Notes: generated from the sequence alone by a model not told the origin. Counted from the first letter of the stretch, positions 1 through 9,033 are shown. The stretch is 64,000 nt of DNA from Falsirhodobacter halotolerans (GCF_022899245.1 NZ_JALJAZ010000002.1:186001-250000); one strand, 5' to 3'. Numbers and translations: made by a program.

Positions 1-386
1 ATACCTGGACGCCGAACTGGACCGTCAACGAACTGGTCCCCGGCGAGGATGTCGTCTGGATCCAGGTCCCCGACCGCGAGGTGGAGACCGACCTGCCCGC
101 AGCCGAACCGACCGCCGGGGTGACGGGCTGCGTGGCCGATCCCTGCCGTCTGGGATATCCGGGCAACGACATCTCGGCGGTGGTGAACAGCGCGTTTCTG
201 GACGCAAACCCGGCGGTCCGCGCCCTGCTGGAGGTGTCCGAGATCCCGGTGGCCGACATCTTCGAACAGAACGCCGCCATGAACGCAGGCGACGACGACA
301 TCGAAGCGCAGGCCGCCGCGTGGATCGAGGCGAACCGCGACACGGTCGACGGCTGGATCGAGACCGCGGTCAACGCCCAGAACTGA
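1..386 (+). CDS. proX: Glycine betaine/proline-type ABC transporter substrate-binding protein, C-terminal part (5' end outside window)
   Basis: The open frame enters from the left edge (codons in phase with base 3) and ends at TGA 384-386, giving about 127 residues. It has the C-terminal lobe features of ProX/OpuAC periplasmic binding proteins: the TWTPNW and PGEDVVWIQVPD segments, a CVADPC cysteine pair, the GYPGNDI motif, and a helical tail rich in Ala/Asp/Glu. In this family the protein binds betaine or proline betaine in the periplasm and delivers it to a ProVW-type permease/ATPase. Those genes, if present, lie upstream of the window. It converges on a LysR gene across a strong hairpin. 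Family confidence is good; the exact ligand is inferred. Confidence 0.85.
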   Translation, partial: TWTPNWTVNELVPGEDVVWIQVPDREVETDLPAAEPTAGVTGCVADPCRLGYPGNDISAVVNSAFLDANPAVRALLEVSEIPVADIFEQNAAMNAGDDDIEAQAAAWIEANRDTVDGWIETAVNAQN

Positions 387-403
387 TCGGGCGCATGTCC
401 GGC

Positions 404-432
404 GCAGTGATCCCCCGAACGGGGGTCACTGC
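404..432. terminator. Bidirectional hairpin between proX and the LysR gene
   Basis: The arm GCAGTGATCCCC pairs with GGGGTCACTGC (one bulged T) around a short CGAAC-like loop. A short CCCTTT tract follows on the plus side. It sits exactly between two converging genes, as expected for a shared intrinsic terminator. Confidence 0.65.
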
Positions 433-436
433 CCTT

Positions 437-1321
437 TCATCTGCGGTCGATCAACCAGTCCCGCAGCACCTGCATATTGCGTTTCAGGCCCTTTCCTTCG
501 GGGTTGAGAAGCCAGATCGCCTCGCCCGATCGGATCGGCGGGCCGAAGGGCAGATGGAGCGATCTGTCCGCAAGTTCGGACGTGACGTAATGAAGCGGCA
601 CCACGGCGATTCCCAATCCCAGAATGGCGGCCTCGATCAGCAGGGCGCTGTGTGAAAAGCGGTTTCCCCTGATCGTCCCGCGATGGCGCGTTCCCGAAAT
701 GCGCAGCCATGTCAGCCACAGGCTGGGCCGGCTGGCATTCTGCAGCGAGGGGATGGCGTCGAAATCCAGCATGTCGCGCGGGGTGCCGGGGGGCAGAAGG
801 TTCGGGCTGGCGACGACGACCAACTCCTCGTCGAACAGCTTGTGGGCCCGTCCACGCCACTGGCCAGCGCCCCGCATGATGGCGATGTCCACGGCCCGCG
901 CGTCCACGTCCTGATCTTCGGTCAGCATGGTCAATTCGAACGGGATGTCACCGTGATTGCGGCAGAAATCCCGCATCCGCGGCAGAAGCCATGTCGAGGC
1001 AAGGGTCGGCGTGCTGCCCACCAGCAGCCATTCGTTCGCACGGCGGCCGCGCACGGCATCGATGGACGCTTCCTCCAGCCGTGCCAGGATCTGAACCACA
1101 TCCTCGTAATAGGAACGACCGATTTCGGTCAGCGCAAGATGGGAGCCCGCCCGTTCGAACAGCGCGAGGTTCAAGAACGACTCCAGCCCCTGAACATGCC
1201 GACTGACGCCGCTTTGCGTCATTCCAAGCTCGTCCGCCGCCTTGGTGAAGTTCAACAGGCGGGCGGCGGCCTCAAAAGCCTGAAGGGCCGGGAGAGAGGG
1301 GAGAAGACGGCGGGTCGACAT
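437..1321 (-). CDS. LysR-family transcriptional regulator (GcvA-like subgroup)
   Basis: A 294-aa protein of normal LysR length. The N-terminal winged helix-turn-helix (about residues 7-65) contains FTKAADELGMTQSGVSRHVQ, and the C-terminal two-lobed effector domain (about 90-290) includes the WRG..HKLFDE segment common in GcvA-type regulators. It is transcribed away from the ABC/enolase/FAD/ThDP operon that starts at 1513, the classical layout for a LysR activator of its divergent neighbour. A 15-bp palindrome at 1397-1411 in the shared intergenic region is a candidate binding site. The inducer is unknown; by context it would be the substrate of that operon. Confidence 0.88.
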   Translation of the reverse strand: MSTRRLLPSLPALQAFEAAARLLNFTKAADELGMTQSGVSRHVQGLESFLNLALFERAGSHLALTEIGRSYYEDVVQILARLEEASIDAVRGRRANEWLLVGSTPTLASTWLLPRMRDFCRNHGDIPFELTMLTEDQDVDARAVDIAIMRGAGQWRGRAHKLFDEELVVVASPNLLPPGTPRDMLDFDAIPSLQNASRPSLWLTWLRISGTRHRGTIRGNRFSHSALLIEAAILGLGIAVVPLHYVTSELADRSLHLPFGPPIRSGEAIWLLNPEGKGLKRNMQVLRDWLIDRR

Positions 1322-1396
1322 GATGAAAACTCATGACAGAGGGATGGATAGTGGGGTTGGCAGGTCTTTGCAAATGACGTTAGCTTGGATTCAAAT

Positions 1397-1411
1397 GTCG
1401 TGCATCACGAC
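1397..1411. promoter_or_regulatory. Perfect palindrome GTCGTG-CAT-CACGAC in the LysR/ABC divergent promoter region
   Basis: Six-base arms with a three-base spacer lie 76 bp upstream of the divergent LysR start and 102 bp upstream of the binding-protein start. The position and symmetry suit a LysR recognition site; assignment to that regulator is inference. Confidence 0.45.
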
Positions 1412-1512
1412 GACCGGCCGTACGGCATGAGTTATATGCTGTGCCATATTCTAAAGCATATCAATCGGGAAAGCCTGAAAAACAGGCGGGAACCACCCAA
1501 CAGGAGAATGCC

Positions 1513-2337
1513 ATGATCTCTCGTCGTCGTTTTTCGGCCCTGATGGCCGGCGGGGCTGCGATGGCGGCGATGCCCGCGCGCGCCCAGACCCAAGGATCGT
1601 TGGAGCGGATAAAGGCGTCCGGCGTCCTGCGCATCGGGGCCGTCGCGGACGGGGCGCCCTATTACCAAAAGAGCATCATGGACGGAAGCTGGCGCGGGTT
1701 CTACATGGACATCTGCCAGAAACTGGCGGACGACCTCGGCCTTCAGCTTCAGGTTCTGGAAACGACTTGGGGCAATTCCGTTCTCGATCTTCAGACGGAC
1801 AAGCTGGACGTGTTCTTCGGCCTGAACCCCACGCCCGCACGGCAGGAGGTCATCGACTTTTCCGGCCCCTGTTTCCGCAACGCCTTCACGCTCGTCACTT
1901 CGCGCGACAGCACCGCCACCACGTGGGAGGAGTTCAACACCCCCGACATGCGGATCGCGGTCGATGCCGGATCCTCGCATGATGCCGCCGTCACGCGGCA
2001 TTGCCCCAACGCCCAGATCATCCGCCTGAAATCGCAAAGCGATGCGACGGCCGCGGTGCAGGCGCGGCGGGCCGATGCGCAATGCCTGGTTCTGGTCCTG
2101 GCCCTGACGCTTGCGGCCAAGAACCCGTCCTTCGGCAAGGTCATCATTCCCACACCGACGGATTCGACCACGTCCAACGCCGGTTTCCGCCGCGAGCCGG
2201 AGACGTCGTGGCGCGATTTCGTGACCGCCTGGATCGAGACGCAGCGCGAGGAGGGGTTCGTCCGCAAGGCCGTCATCGACAACATGGCGCTGGTCAACGT
2301 CCGCGAGGAAGACTTCCCCGAAGGCTTCGACATCTGA
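1513..2337 (+). CDS. Amino-acid-type ABC transporter substrate-binding protein (SBP_bac_3), Tat signal
   Basis: 274 residues. An ORF extends further upstream, but the ATG at 1513 follows AGGAGA with good spacing and opens with MISRRRFSALMAGGAA, a twin-arginine-like signal ending near ARAQ. The mature protein has the family-3 periplasmic fold: SGVLRIGAVADGAPYY near the N-terminus, the segment DKLDVFFGLNPTPARQEVIDFS, and a C-terminal FRREPETSWRDFVTAWI stretch. It should capture a polar amino acid or amino-acid-like solute and feed the permease and ATPase encoded directly downstream. A paralogous set lies at 19517-22045. Ligand unknown; context points to the substrate of the enolase/FAD/ThDP enzymes. 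Confidence 0.85.
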   Translation: MISRRRFSALMAGGAAMAAMPARAQTQGSLERIKASGVLRIGAVADGAPYYQKSIMDGSWRGFYMDICQKLADDLGLQLQVLETTWGNSVLDLQTDKLDVFFGLNPTPARQEVIDFSGPCFRNAFTLVTSRDSTATTWEEFNTPDMRIAVDAGSSHDAAVTRHCPNAQIIRLKSQSDATAAVQARRADAQCLVLVLALTLAAKNPSFGKVIIPTPTDSTTSNAGFRREPETSWRDFVTAWIETQREEGFVRKAVIDNMALVNVREEDFPEGFDI

Positions 2338-2384
2338 CGGGCGGTATGGGTCGGGCACGGACCGACCCCGCGATGGAGACGCGT

Positions 2385-3047
2385 ATGTACGAATGGGATT
2401 TCGGCGTCCTGTGGGCGTATCGATGGCTGTTTCTGGACGGCATGATCATGACCGTATCGCTGACGGCGGCGGTCGTGATCGGCGGGCTTGGGGTCGGATT
2501 GGTCGCGGCGCTTGGGATGATGTCGGGCAACCGGGTGTTGAAGGGCGTTTCGCTGGCCTTTACCGAGCTGTTCCGCTGCACCCCGATCCTGGTGCAACTG
2601 ATCTGGTGCTATTACGCGCTGCCGATCCTGACGGGGCTTGAACTCACCCCGATCACCGCCTCCATCATCGCGCTGTCATGCTACGGCGGGTCGTTCTATT
2701 CCGAGATCATACGCGGGGGCATCGTGTCGATCGAGGACGGGCAGCGCGAGGCCGGGCTGGCCCTTGGCATGACGCCGGCGCTGGCGATGCGCCGCATCGT
2801 GCTGCCGCAGGCCTTGCGCCGCATGGTGCCCGCGTTGATGAACCAGTCGATCCTGCAGTTCAAGAACACCTCGCTCGTCTCGGTCCTGGCGGTGCCCGAT
2901 CTTGTGTATCAAGGCCAGTTGGCCGCGCATGACAGTTTCCGACCGCTGGAAACCTATACCGCGATCGCGGTCGCCTATCTGGTGATCCTGCTTCCGCTGA
3001 CCCTGTTCGTGCGCCATCAGGACGCCAAATTCGGAGGGGCGAGATGA
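2385..3047 (+). CDS. Amino-acid ABC transporter permease (HisM/GlnP type)
   Basis: 220 residues from the ATG at 2385, chosen because TGGAG lies 6 bases upstream and because the paralogue at 20638 begins with the same MYE-x-D pattern. Several hydrophobic segments are visible. The cytoplasmic EAA loop, which docks on the ATPase, reads EAGLALGMTPALAMRRIVLPQA. The FRCTPILVQLIWCYYALPIL stretch is typical of polar-amino-acid permeases. Its stop overlaps the start of the ATPase gene (ATGA). Only one permease gene is present, so the membrane unit is probably a homodimer. Confidence 0.88.
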   Translation: MYEWDFGVLWAYRWLFLDGMIMTVSLTAAVVIGGLGVGLVAALGMMSGNRVLKGVSLAFTELFRCTPILVQLIWCYYALPILTGLELTPITASIIALSCYGGSFYSEIIRGGIVSIEDGQREAGLALGMTPALAMRRIVLPQALRRMVPALMNQSILQFKNTSLVSVLAVPDLVYQGQLAAHDSFRPLETYTAIAVAYLVILLPLTLFVRHQDAKFGGAR

Positions 3048-3811
3048 CCGGATCGATGATCGAGATCGCGGGCCTGCGCAAAACCTTCGGCAAGCTGGTG
3101 GTTCTGCGCGACATCAACTTCAACGTCGAACCGGGCGGGGTCGTGGCGCTGATCGGCCCGTCGGGATCGGGCAAATCGACGCTGCTGCGCTGCATGAACC
3201 TGCTGGTCGAACCCGATGCCGGTCGCATCCGGGTGGGTGACACCGAATTTTCGTTCGATGGGCGCACGCCCGCACCCGGTCACCGCGCCCTTGCGGCGTT
3301 TCGCGCCCGCACCGGCATGGTGTTTCAAAGCTTCAACCTGTTCGGCCATCGGACGGTTCTGGGCAATGTGATGGAGGCGCCCGTTCAGGTGCGCAAGATG
3401 TCCAAGGCCGCCGCCCGCGATCTGGCGATGGAGCAGCTTGCGCGGGTCGGCCTTGCGGATCGCGCCGACCAGATGCCGCACACCCTGTCGGGGGGGCAGA
3501 AGCAGCGCGTGGCCATCGCCCGCGCGCTGGCCATGGAACCGCAGGTGATGCTGTTTGACGAAGCGACCTCGGCGCTGGATCCCGAACTGGTGGGCGAGGT
3601 GCTGGCCACCATGCGCGCCCTGGCGTTGGGGGGCATGACCATGGTCATCGTCACGCACGAAATCGCCTTCGCCCGCGAGGTGGCTGACCGCATCGTCTTC
3701 ATGCGCGACGGGGTCGTGGTGGAGGAGGGGCCGGCAAGGCAGATGATCGACGCGCCGCGCCACGAGGCGACCCGCAGCTTTCTGGCACATTTTCATTCAC
3801 ATCAGGCCTGA
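3044..3811 (+). CDS. Amino-acid ABC transporter ATP-binding protein (GlnQ/HisP type)
   Basis: 255 residues. Walker A GPSGSGKST, signature [17 protein letters not shown], Walker B VMLFDEATSALDPE and H-loop VTHE are all intact, and FQSFNLF matches the Q-loop of polar-amino-acid importers. It energises the importer formed with the preceding binding protein and permease. The start codon overlaps the permease stop (ATGA) and the next gene begins 3 bases after its stop, so it sits in the middle of a tightly packed operon. Confidence 0.92.
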   Translation: MTGSMIEIAGLRKTFGKLVVLRDINFNVEPGGVVALIGPSGSGKSTLLRCMNLLVEPDAGRIRVGDTEFSFDGRTPAPGHRALAAFRARTGMVFQSFNLFGHRTVLGNVMEAPVQVRKMSKAAARDLAMEQLARVGLADRADQMPHTLSGGQKQRVAIARALAMEPQVMLFDEATSALDPELVGEVLATMRALALGGMTMVIVTHEIAFAREVADRIVFMRDGVVVEEGPARQMIDAPRHEATRSFLAHFHSHQA

Positions 3812-3814
3812 GAC

Positions 3815-4957
3815 ATGACGCAACAGGATGTTCATTCGGACGGAATCGCGGCCCTTCGCGTCTTTCTGGTGGAAAGCCCGATCAAGATGGCGCGGCAGCA
3901 GGGCGTGGGCCACATAGAGGGCACGGTCAAGCGGGTGCTTTTGGAACTGACCAGCCGGGACGGGATCACCGGCTGGGGCGAGGCGGCCCCGTGGGAGGTG
4001 TTCACCGGCACGCCGGAGGCGGCGTTCGCGGCCCTCGACCTTTATCTGCGGCCGATCGTCATGGGATGGCCGCTGTCGAACATACGCGGGCTGACGCAGG
4101 CGATGGACCGCGCCCTTGTCGGTCATCACGAGGCGAAACTTGCGGTCGAAATGGCGATGTTCGACATCTTGGGCAAACGTTGCGGCCTGTCCGTGGCCGA
4201 GTTGCTGGGCGGTCGGGTGCGGGACAGCATCCCGCTGTCCTTCTCCATCGCCGATCCCGATTTCGACAAGGATCTGGAGCGGATGCACCGCATGGTGCCC
4301 GAGGGCAACCGCATCTACAAGGTCAAGACCGGCGTCAAGCCACACGCGAAGGATATGGCGCATCTGGACGCCATCCGCGCGGCGTTCGGCACCGATGTGG
4401 ACATCCGGCTTGATTACAATCAGGCCCTGTCCCCCTTTGGCGCCATGCAGGTCCTGCGGGATGTCGAACAGTTCGCCCCCTCGTTCATCGAACAGCCCGT
4501 GCCCCGCGATGCGTTGACGGCCATGGCGGAGTTTCGGCGGAAACTGGATACGCCGATCCTTGCCGATGAAAGCTGTTTCGACATGGGCGACCTGCGGCGG
4601 CTGATCGAGCTGAAGGCGGCGGACGCGATCTCGGTCAAGCTGATGAAGGTCGGGGGCATGTTGAAGGGGCAGGCCCTCATGGGGTTGGCGGACGCCGCGC
4701 GCCTTCCGGGGTATGGCGGAACCCTGTGGGAAGGGGGGATCGCCCTTGCGGCGGGAACCCAGTTCATCGCGGCCACGCCGGGCATGTCGCTGGGATGCGA
4801 ATTCTATATGCCGCATCACGTTCTGACCGAAGATGTGCTGGAGGCCCGGATCGAGAACCGCGACGGCGCGGTGATCGTGCCGAAGGGGCCGGGGCTGGGC
4901 ATCACCATCACCGAACATTCGCTGCGCGACGGCGCGCGTCGTCTGGCGCAGGCCTGA
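3815..4957 (+). CDS. Mandelate racemase/muconate lactonizing enzyme family protein (MLE subgroup)
   Basis: 380 residues, normal for the enolase superfamily. The N-terminal capping domain is followed by a TIM barrel carrying the expected residues: base pair motif KVK (K169, K171), metal ligands D200 (RLDYN), E226 (FIEQP) and D251 (LADES), and the opposite-face lysine K275 (SVKLMK). Two opposed lysines are typical of MLE-subgroup cycloisomerases, N-acylamino-acid racemases, dipeptide epimerases and betaine epimerases. The gene lies between an amino-acid ABC importer and an FAD amino-acid dehydrogenase, so racemisation or epimerisation of an imported amino acid derivative is a reasonable guess. 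A cycloisomerase role cannot be excluded. Confidence 0.85.
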   Translation: MTQQDVHSDGIAALRVFLVESPIKMARQQGVGHIEGTVKRVLLELTSRDGITGWGEAAPWEVFTGTPEAAFAALDLYLRPIVMGWPLSNIRGLTQAMDRALVGHHEAKLAVEMAMFDILGKRCGLSVAELLGGRVRDSIPLSFSIADPDFDKDLERMHRMVPEGNRIYKVKTGVKPHAKDMAHLDAIRAAFGTDVDIRLDYNQALSPFGAMQVLRDVEQFAPSFIEQPVPRDALTAMAEFRRKLDTPILADESCFDMGDLRRLIELKAADAISVKLMKVGGMLKGQALMGLADAARLPGYGGTLWEGGIALAAGTQFIAATPGMSLGCEFYMPHHVLTEDVLEARIENRDGAVIVPKGPGLGITITEHSLRDGARRLAQA

Positions 4958-5027
4958 GACGCACCATCATGAACATCGGCACAGGACGGCAGGCAAGGCC
5001 CGCCGTCACCGGGGAAGGATTGCAAGG

Positions 5028-6299
5028 ATGACAGGCCAGGACAAACAGCGTCATGCGGTGGTGATCGGCGCCGGCATCGTCGGGGCCTGCACGGCGCTGG
5101 CCCTGTCGCGGCGCGGGGTTCGTGTCACGGTGGTGGACCCCGCTCCACCGGGGGGGCGGCAGGCCGCAAGCTATGGCAATGGGGCCTTCATCTCTCCCGC
5201 GTCGATCATCCCGATGTCGGTGCCCGGCCTGTGGCGCAAGGTGCCGGGCTTTCTGATGGACCGGACGGGCCCGCTGACCATCGACTGGGCCAGCCTTCCG
5301 CGTCTGTCGCCGTGGCTTGCACGGTTCCTGCTGGCGGGCCTGACCGGGCCCCGCCTGACGCGGACGGCGGCGAACCTCGCCGCCCTGCTGCACAAGGGCC
5401 CCGAACGCCATCTGGCCCTTGCCCGCGATATCGGCGTCGAGGGGGTCATCCGTCAGGACGGCCTTCTTTACGTCTATGCCAACCGCGCGGAGTTCGCGGC
5501 GGAGGCGACGCTTTGGGCGCTGCGGCGCGCGAACGGGCTGACCTGGACGGAATTGGACGCGGCCGCCCTGCGGCAGGCGGAACCCGCGCTGTCCGACCGA
5601 TATGGCTTTGGCGTTCTGGTGGAACGCGGGGCGCATTGCGTTGATCCGGGCGCGTATGTGGGCGCGATCCTTGCGGCTTCGAAGGCCGATCTGCGCGTGG
5701 CGCGGGCCACGCATATCCGGCCGGGCGTGGTGGGAACCGATCACGGTCAGATCGCCTGCGACGCCACCGTCCTGACGGCGGGCATGGCCTCGGCCCATCT
5801 TGCACGAACGCTGGGCGACACTATCCCGATGGAGGCCGAGCGCGGCTATCACATCGAGCTGCCCGACCCGCCGATCGCCCTGCGCCGCCCGATCATGCCC
5901 AATGACGGCAAGATGGCCAACACCATGACGGCGAACGGCCTGCGCGCCGCCGGTCAGGTGGAATTGTCCCATGCGGGCGCCGATCCCGACTGGCGAAGGG
6001 CCGAGATTCTGCGCGACCACCTGATCCGCACCTATCCCGCCTTGCGGGACGCGGATTGGAGCCGCGCGCATCTGTGGCAGGGCAACCGCCCGTCCACGCC
6101 CGACGGGCTTCCGGTCATCGGGGCCGCCTCGGTCCCCGGCGTGTGGTACGGGTTCGGCCACGGTCATCTTGGCCTGAACGCGGCGCCCCATACCGCCGAC
6201 CTGCTGGCCGATCTGATGACCGGCACGCCGCCGGCCATCGACATCCAGGCATTCGCGCCGCGCCGGTTCGCGCGCGGCGCCCCCCGCATCACGACGTGA
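5028..6299 (+). CDS. FAD-dependent D-amino-acid dehydrogenase-like oxidoreductase (DadA/DAO family)
   Basis: 423 residues. It opens with a dinucleotide-binding motif, VVIGAGIVGACTALALSRRG, and closes with the DadA-type segment GFGHGHLGLNAAPHTADLLADLM. Family members oxidise D-amino acids or N-substituted glycine-type substrates to 2-oxo acids or imines, passing electrons to quinone or oxygen. It is the second enzyme of the operon, after the MR/MLE enzyme and 12 bp ahead of a ThDP enzyme. The order suggests an epimerise, oxidise, then decarboxylate sequence. Substrate not determinable from sequence alone. Confidence 0.83.
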   Translation: MTGQDKQRHAVVIGAGIVGACTALALSRRGVRVTVVDPAPPGGRQAASYGNGAFISPASIIPMSVPGLWRKVPGFLMDRTGPLTIDWASLPRLSPWLARFLLAGLTGPRLTRTAANLAALLHKGPERHLALARDIGVEGVIRQDGLLYVYANRAEFAAEATLWALRRANGLTWTELDAAALRQAEPALSDRYGFGVLVERGAHCVDPGAYVGAILAASKADLRVARATHIRPGVVGTDHGQIACDATVLTAGMASAHLARTLGDTIPMEAERGYHIELPDPPIALRRPIMPNDGKMANTMTANGLRAAGQVELSHAGADPDWRRAEILRDHLIRTYPALRDADWSRAHLWQGNRPSTPDGLPVIGAASVPGVWYGFGHGHLGLNAAPHTADLLADLMTGTPPAIDIQAFAPRRFARGAPRITT

Positions 6300-6311
6300 A
6301 AAGGACAGGAC

Positions 6312-8063
6312 ATGAAGGGCGCAGACATTCTGGTGGAGATGCTGATCGGGTATGGCGTCGACACGATCTTCGGGGTGCCGGGGGATACGAACGTCCCCTT
6401 CTATGAGGCGTTGCAGATGCGCGAGGACCGCATCCGGCATGTGATGGCACGCGACGAGAGGTCGGCGGGATACATGGCGGATGCCTATGGGCGGTTCACC
6501 AATCGGCCCGGGGTGTTCGAATGCCCCTCGGGCGCGGGGGCGATGTATTCCCTGCCGCCCGTGGCGGAATCCAACGGGTCGTCGGTTCCCGTCATCCTGC
6601 TGACGATCGACATTCCGCTGCCGGGCGAAGGCCGGGGCGTGCTGACCGAACTGGACTGCGCAAAGCTGTTCGAGCCGGTGACGAAGATGTCGGTGCAGGT
6701 GAAATCGGCGCAGAAGCTGCCCGAGATCATCCGCCGCGCCTTTCGCACCGCCTGTTCCGGCAAGCCGGGCGCGGTCCATCTTCAGATCCCCGAAGACATG
6801 CTGTTGGCCGAGGTCGATCCGGCCACGATCTCGCTTCATGTCGAGGAGGAATGCCGCACCTTCCCCGCATTCCCCACGCGCCCCGAAGCGGGCAAGCTGG
6901 AGGCGCTGATGGAGCTGATCCGTCAGTCCGAACGCCCCCTGATCGTGGCCGGGGGCGGGGTCAGCCGGGCGGATGCGGGGGGTGTGATCACCCGCTTTGC
7001 CGAAGGCTGCAACATTCCGATCTGCACCACCATGACGGGGCAGGGCACGATCGACGACGACCACCGCCTTGCGATCGGGGTGATCGGCGACAACGGATAT
7101 CACCCCCATGCCAACTGGGCGCTGGAACATTCCGATCTTGCGATCTTCGTCGGATCGCGCATCGGGTCGGTCGTCACCATCGGCTGGACCTTTCCCAAGG
7201 TGACGCTGAACCGCAGGCTGGTGCAGATCGACATCGCGCCCGAGGTGATGGGCAACAACTATCAGAACCTGCTGTCCATCCTGGGCGATGCGCGGCTGAC
7301 GTTCGGCGACCTTCTTGCGCAGGATCTGCGCGTGGACGGCGCACGGCACGAGCCGTGGGTGCGCGAGCTGAACGACCACCGCGCCCGATTCTGGGACCAT
7401 GCGGCGCCGAAACTGGCCGCCGACACGCTTCCCATGCGCCCCGAACGCGTGGTGCGCGCGTTCAACGATGCGCTCGAGTCGTCGGGCGAACCGGCGCTGA
7501 TCTATTCCGATGCGGGAACCCCCACGCCCTACATGACGCGTTATCTGCGCATCAACGACAACCGCACGCGCTTTTGCATTCCGAGGGCGTTCGGCGGCCT
7601 TGGGTCGGCGCTTCCGGCGGCGGTCGGCGCGTGGCGCGCGGCGGCGGACAAACGGCCCATCGCGCTGTTCGGCGACGGGTCGTTCGGCATGACGGTGGGC
7701 GAACTGGAAACGCTTGTCCGGTTGCAGGTGCCCGCCATCCTGATGCTGTTCAACAACGGCACCTTCGGCTGGATCAAGGGTCTGCACCGTCTGAAGGGGC
7801 ACAACCAGTGTTTCGGGGTGGACTTCCTTCCGCCCGATGGCGCCGCGATCGCCTCGGCCTTCGGGGTCAGGGCGTGGACCGCGAAAACGCCCGCCGATCT
7901 GGACGCGGCGCTGGCCGGGGCCTTTGCCCACCGGACGGGGCCCTGCCTGATCGACGTGCATGTGGAATCGATCGCCGACCGCGTGCCGCCCGTCTATTCC
8001 TGGCTGACCCGGCGCGGTCAGGATCCGATGGCGCTAGAGGCGGCGGACCACGGGTATCTCTGA
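6312..8063 (+). CDS. Thiamine diphosphate-dependent enzyme (acetolactate synthase/2-oxo-acid decarboxylase superfamily)
   Basis: 583 residues with the three-domain layout of the POX/AHAS/benzoylformate decarboxylase group: a Pyr domain with the cofactor-activating glutamate E49 (ARDERSAGYMADAYGR), a central domain, and a PP domain with the ThDP/Mg motif GDGSFGM...LFNNGTFGW. It is the last gene of the ABC/MLE/FAD operon, so it probably acts on the 2-oxo acid released by the FAD enzyme, by decarboxylation or carboligation. There is no adjacent small subunit of the ilvH type, which argues against a biosynthetic acetolactate synthase. Its 3' end overlaps the converging LysR gene by 30 bp. Confidence 0.87.
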   Translation: MKGADILVEMLIGYGVDTIFGVPGDTNVPFYEALQMREDRIRHVMARDERSAGYMADAYGRFTNRPGVFECPSGAGAMYSLPPVAESNGSSVPVILLTIDIPLPGEGRGVLTELDCAKLFEPVTKMSVQVKSAQKLPEIIRRAFRTACSGKPGAVHLQIPEDMLLAEVDPATISLHVEEECRTFPAFPTRPEAGKLEALMELIRQSERPLIVAGGGVSRADAGGVITRFAEGCNIPICTTMTGQGTIDDDHRLAIGVIGDNGYHPHANWALEHSDLAIFVGSRIGSVVTIGWTFPKVTLNRRLVQIDIAPEVMGNNYQNLLSILGDARLTFGDLLAQDLRVDGARHEPWVRELNDHRARFWDHAAPKLAADTLPMRPERVVRAFNDALESSGEPALIYSDAGTPTPYMTRYLRINDNRTRFCIPRAFGGLGSALPAAVGAWRAAADKRPIALFGDGSFGMTVGELETLVRLQVPAILMLFNNGTFGWIKGLHRLKGHNQCFGVDFLPPDGAAIASAFGVRAWTAKTPADLDAALAGAFAHRTGPCLIDVHVESIADRVPPVYSWLTRRGQDPMALEAADHGYL

Positions 8064-8939
8064 CCTGGGCTCTATGGCCGTCCGCATCCAGGCGGTGAAG
8101 GCGTTGCACAGCGGGTCCGAGGCCTTGTGCTCGGGCAGAACGGTGTAATAGGCGGCCTCGGTCGTCAGGGGGGCGTCGCGCAGGATGCGCAGGCGCCCTT
8201 CGCGCAGTTCGCGTTCGATCAGATAGGTGGGGATCAGCCCGGCCCCGACCCCCGCCAGCGCCCCCTCGATCATCAGGGCGAACTGGTCGAAACGGTGCCC
8301 GCGATAGGCGTCCACCTCCTCATGCTGCAGCGCCAGCCATTCGGGCCACAGCATCGGGCGGGACTCCAGATGCAACAGCGGCAGGTCCGGCCCGAACGGC
8401 CGATCCGCCAGCGCCGGGGCCGCGACGGGCATCAGCGTTTCGCGGCACAGATAGGTGCAGCGGGCATCGGGCCAGAACGGTTTGCCGTAATGGATGGCGA
8501 CATCCACCCCCGCCTCGGCCAGATCGAAGGGGTGATTTGGGGTCATGAGCGTGACCTGAACGCCCGGGTGGCGGGCCAGGAAATCGGGCAGGCGGGGCAT
8601 CAGCCACCGGCTGCCGAAGGTGGGCAGGGTGGCGACGGTCAGATGGTCCGTCACATCGCGCGATCCCACGGCGCGCAGGGCCAGCGCCTCGGTCTGGGCC
8701 AGGATGTGATCCACGCCGGGCAGCAGACGCTGGCCCGCCGTCGATAGAACGACCCGCTGGCGGACGCGTTCGAACAGGGCCACGCCCAGTTGCGCCTCCA
8801 GATCCTTGATCTGACGGCTGACGGCGCTTTGCGTCAGGTTCAGTTCTTCGGCGGCGCGGGTGAAGTTTCCATGGCGCGCCGCCGCCGCGAAGGTCTGCAG
8901 CGCGGTCAGGTCGGGCACGAGGCTGCGGCTTAACTTCAT
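8034..8939 (-). CDS. LysR-family transcriptional regulator (GcvA-like)
   Basis: 301 residues. The N-terminal HTH reads NFTRAAEELNLTQSAVSRQIKDLEAQLG, and the C-terminal effector domain is of full length. It diverges from hglS (start at 9034) and converges with the ThDP gene, overlapping its last codons. The intergenic inverted repeat CCGTATCAA / TTGAATACGG (8947-8996) is a candidate target. It probably controls the hglS-aldehyde dehydrogenase-aminotransferase operon. The inducer may be an aminoadipate-pathway intermediate, but that is inference from context. Confidence 0.87.
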   Translation of the reverse strand: MKLSRSLVPDLTALQTFAAAARHGNFTRAAEELNLTQSAVSRQIKDLEAQLGVALFERVRQRVVLSTAGQRLLPGVDHILAQTEALALRAVGSRDVTDHLTVATLPTFGSRWLMPRLPDFLARHPGVQVTLMTPNHPFDLAEAGVDVAIHYGKPFWPDARCTYLCRETLMPVAAPALADRPFGPDLPLLHLESRPMLWPEWLALQHEEVDAYRGHRFDQFALMIEGALAGVGAGLIPTYLIERELREGRLRILRDAPLTTEAAYYTVLPEHKASDPLCNAFTAWMRTAIEPRSEIPVVRRL

Positions 8940-8946
8940 TCCGAAT

Positions 8947-8996
8947 CCGTATCAAGTCAGGTCAAATCAAGGCGTTTTCATCCGCGTTGAATACGG
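8947..8996. promoter_or_regulatory. Inverted repeat in the LysR/hglS divergent promoter
   Basis: CCGTATCAA at 8947-8955 is repeated in inverse orientation as TTGAATACGG at 8987-8996. The two half-sites lie 31 bp apart, between the LysR start at 8939 and the hglS start at 9034. This resembles the paired recognition/activation half-sites of LysR regulators. Confidence 0.45.
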
Positions 8997-9033
8997 TATG
9001 CTTATCAACGACAGAATGCACAGGGAATGTGAC

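Noticed and set aside
4908-7961. A 1017-codon minus-strand open frame
   Set aside because: It lies entirely antisense to the MLE, FAD and ThDP genes, has Arg/His/Gln/Gly-rich composition without motifs, and is an artefact of high-GC third positions.
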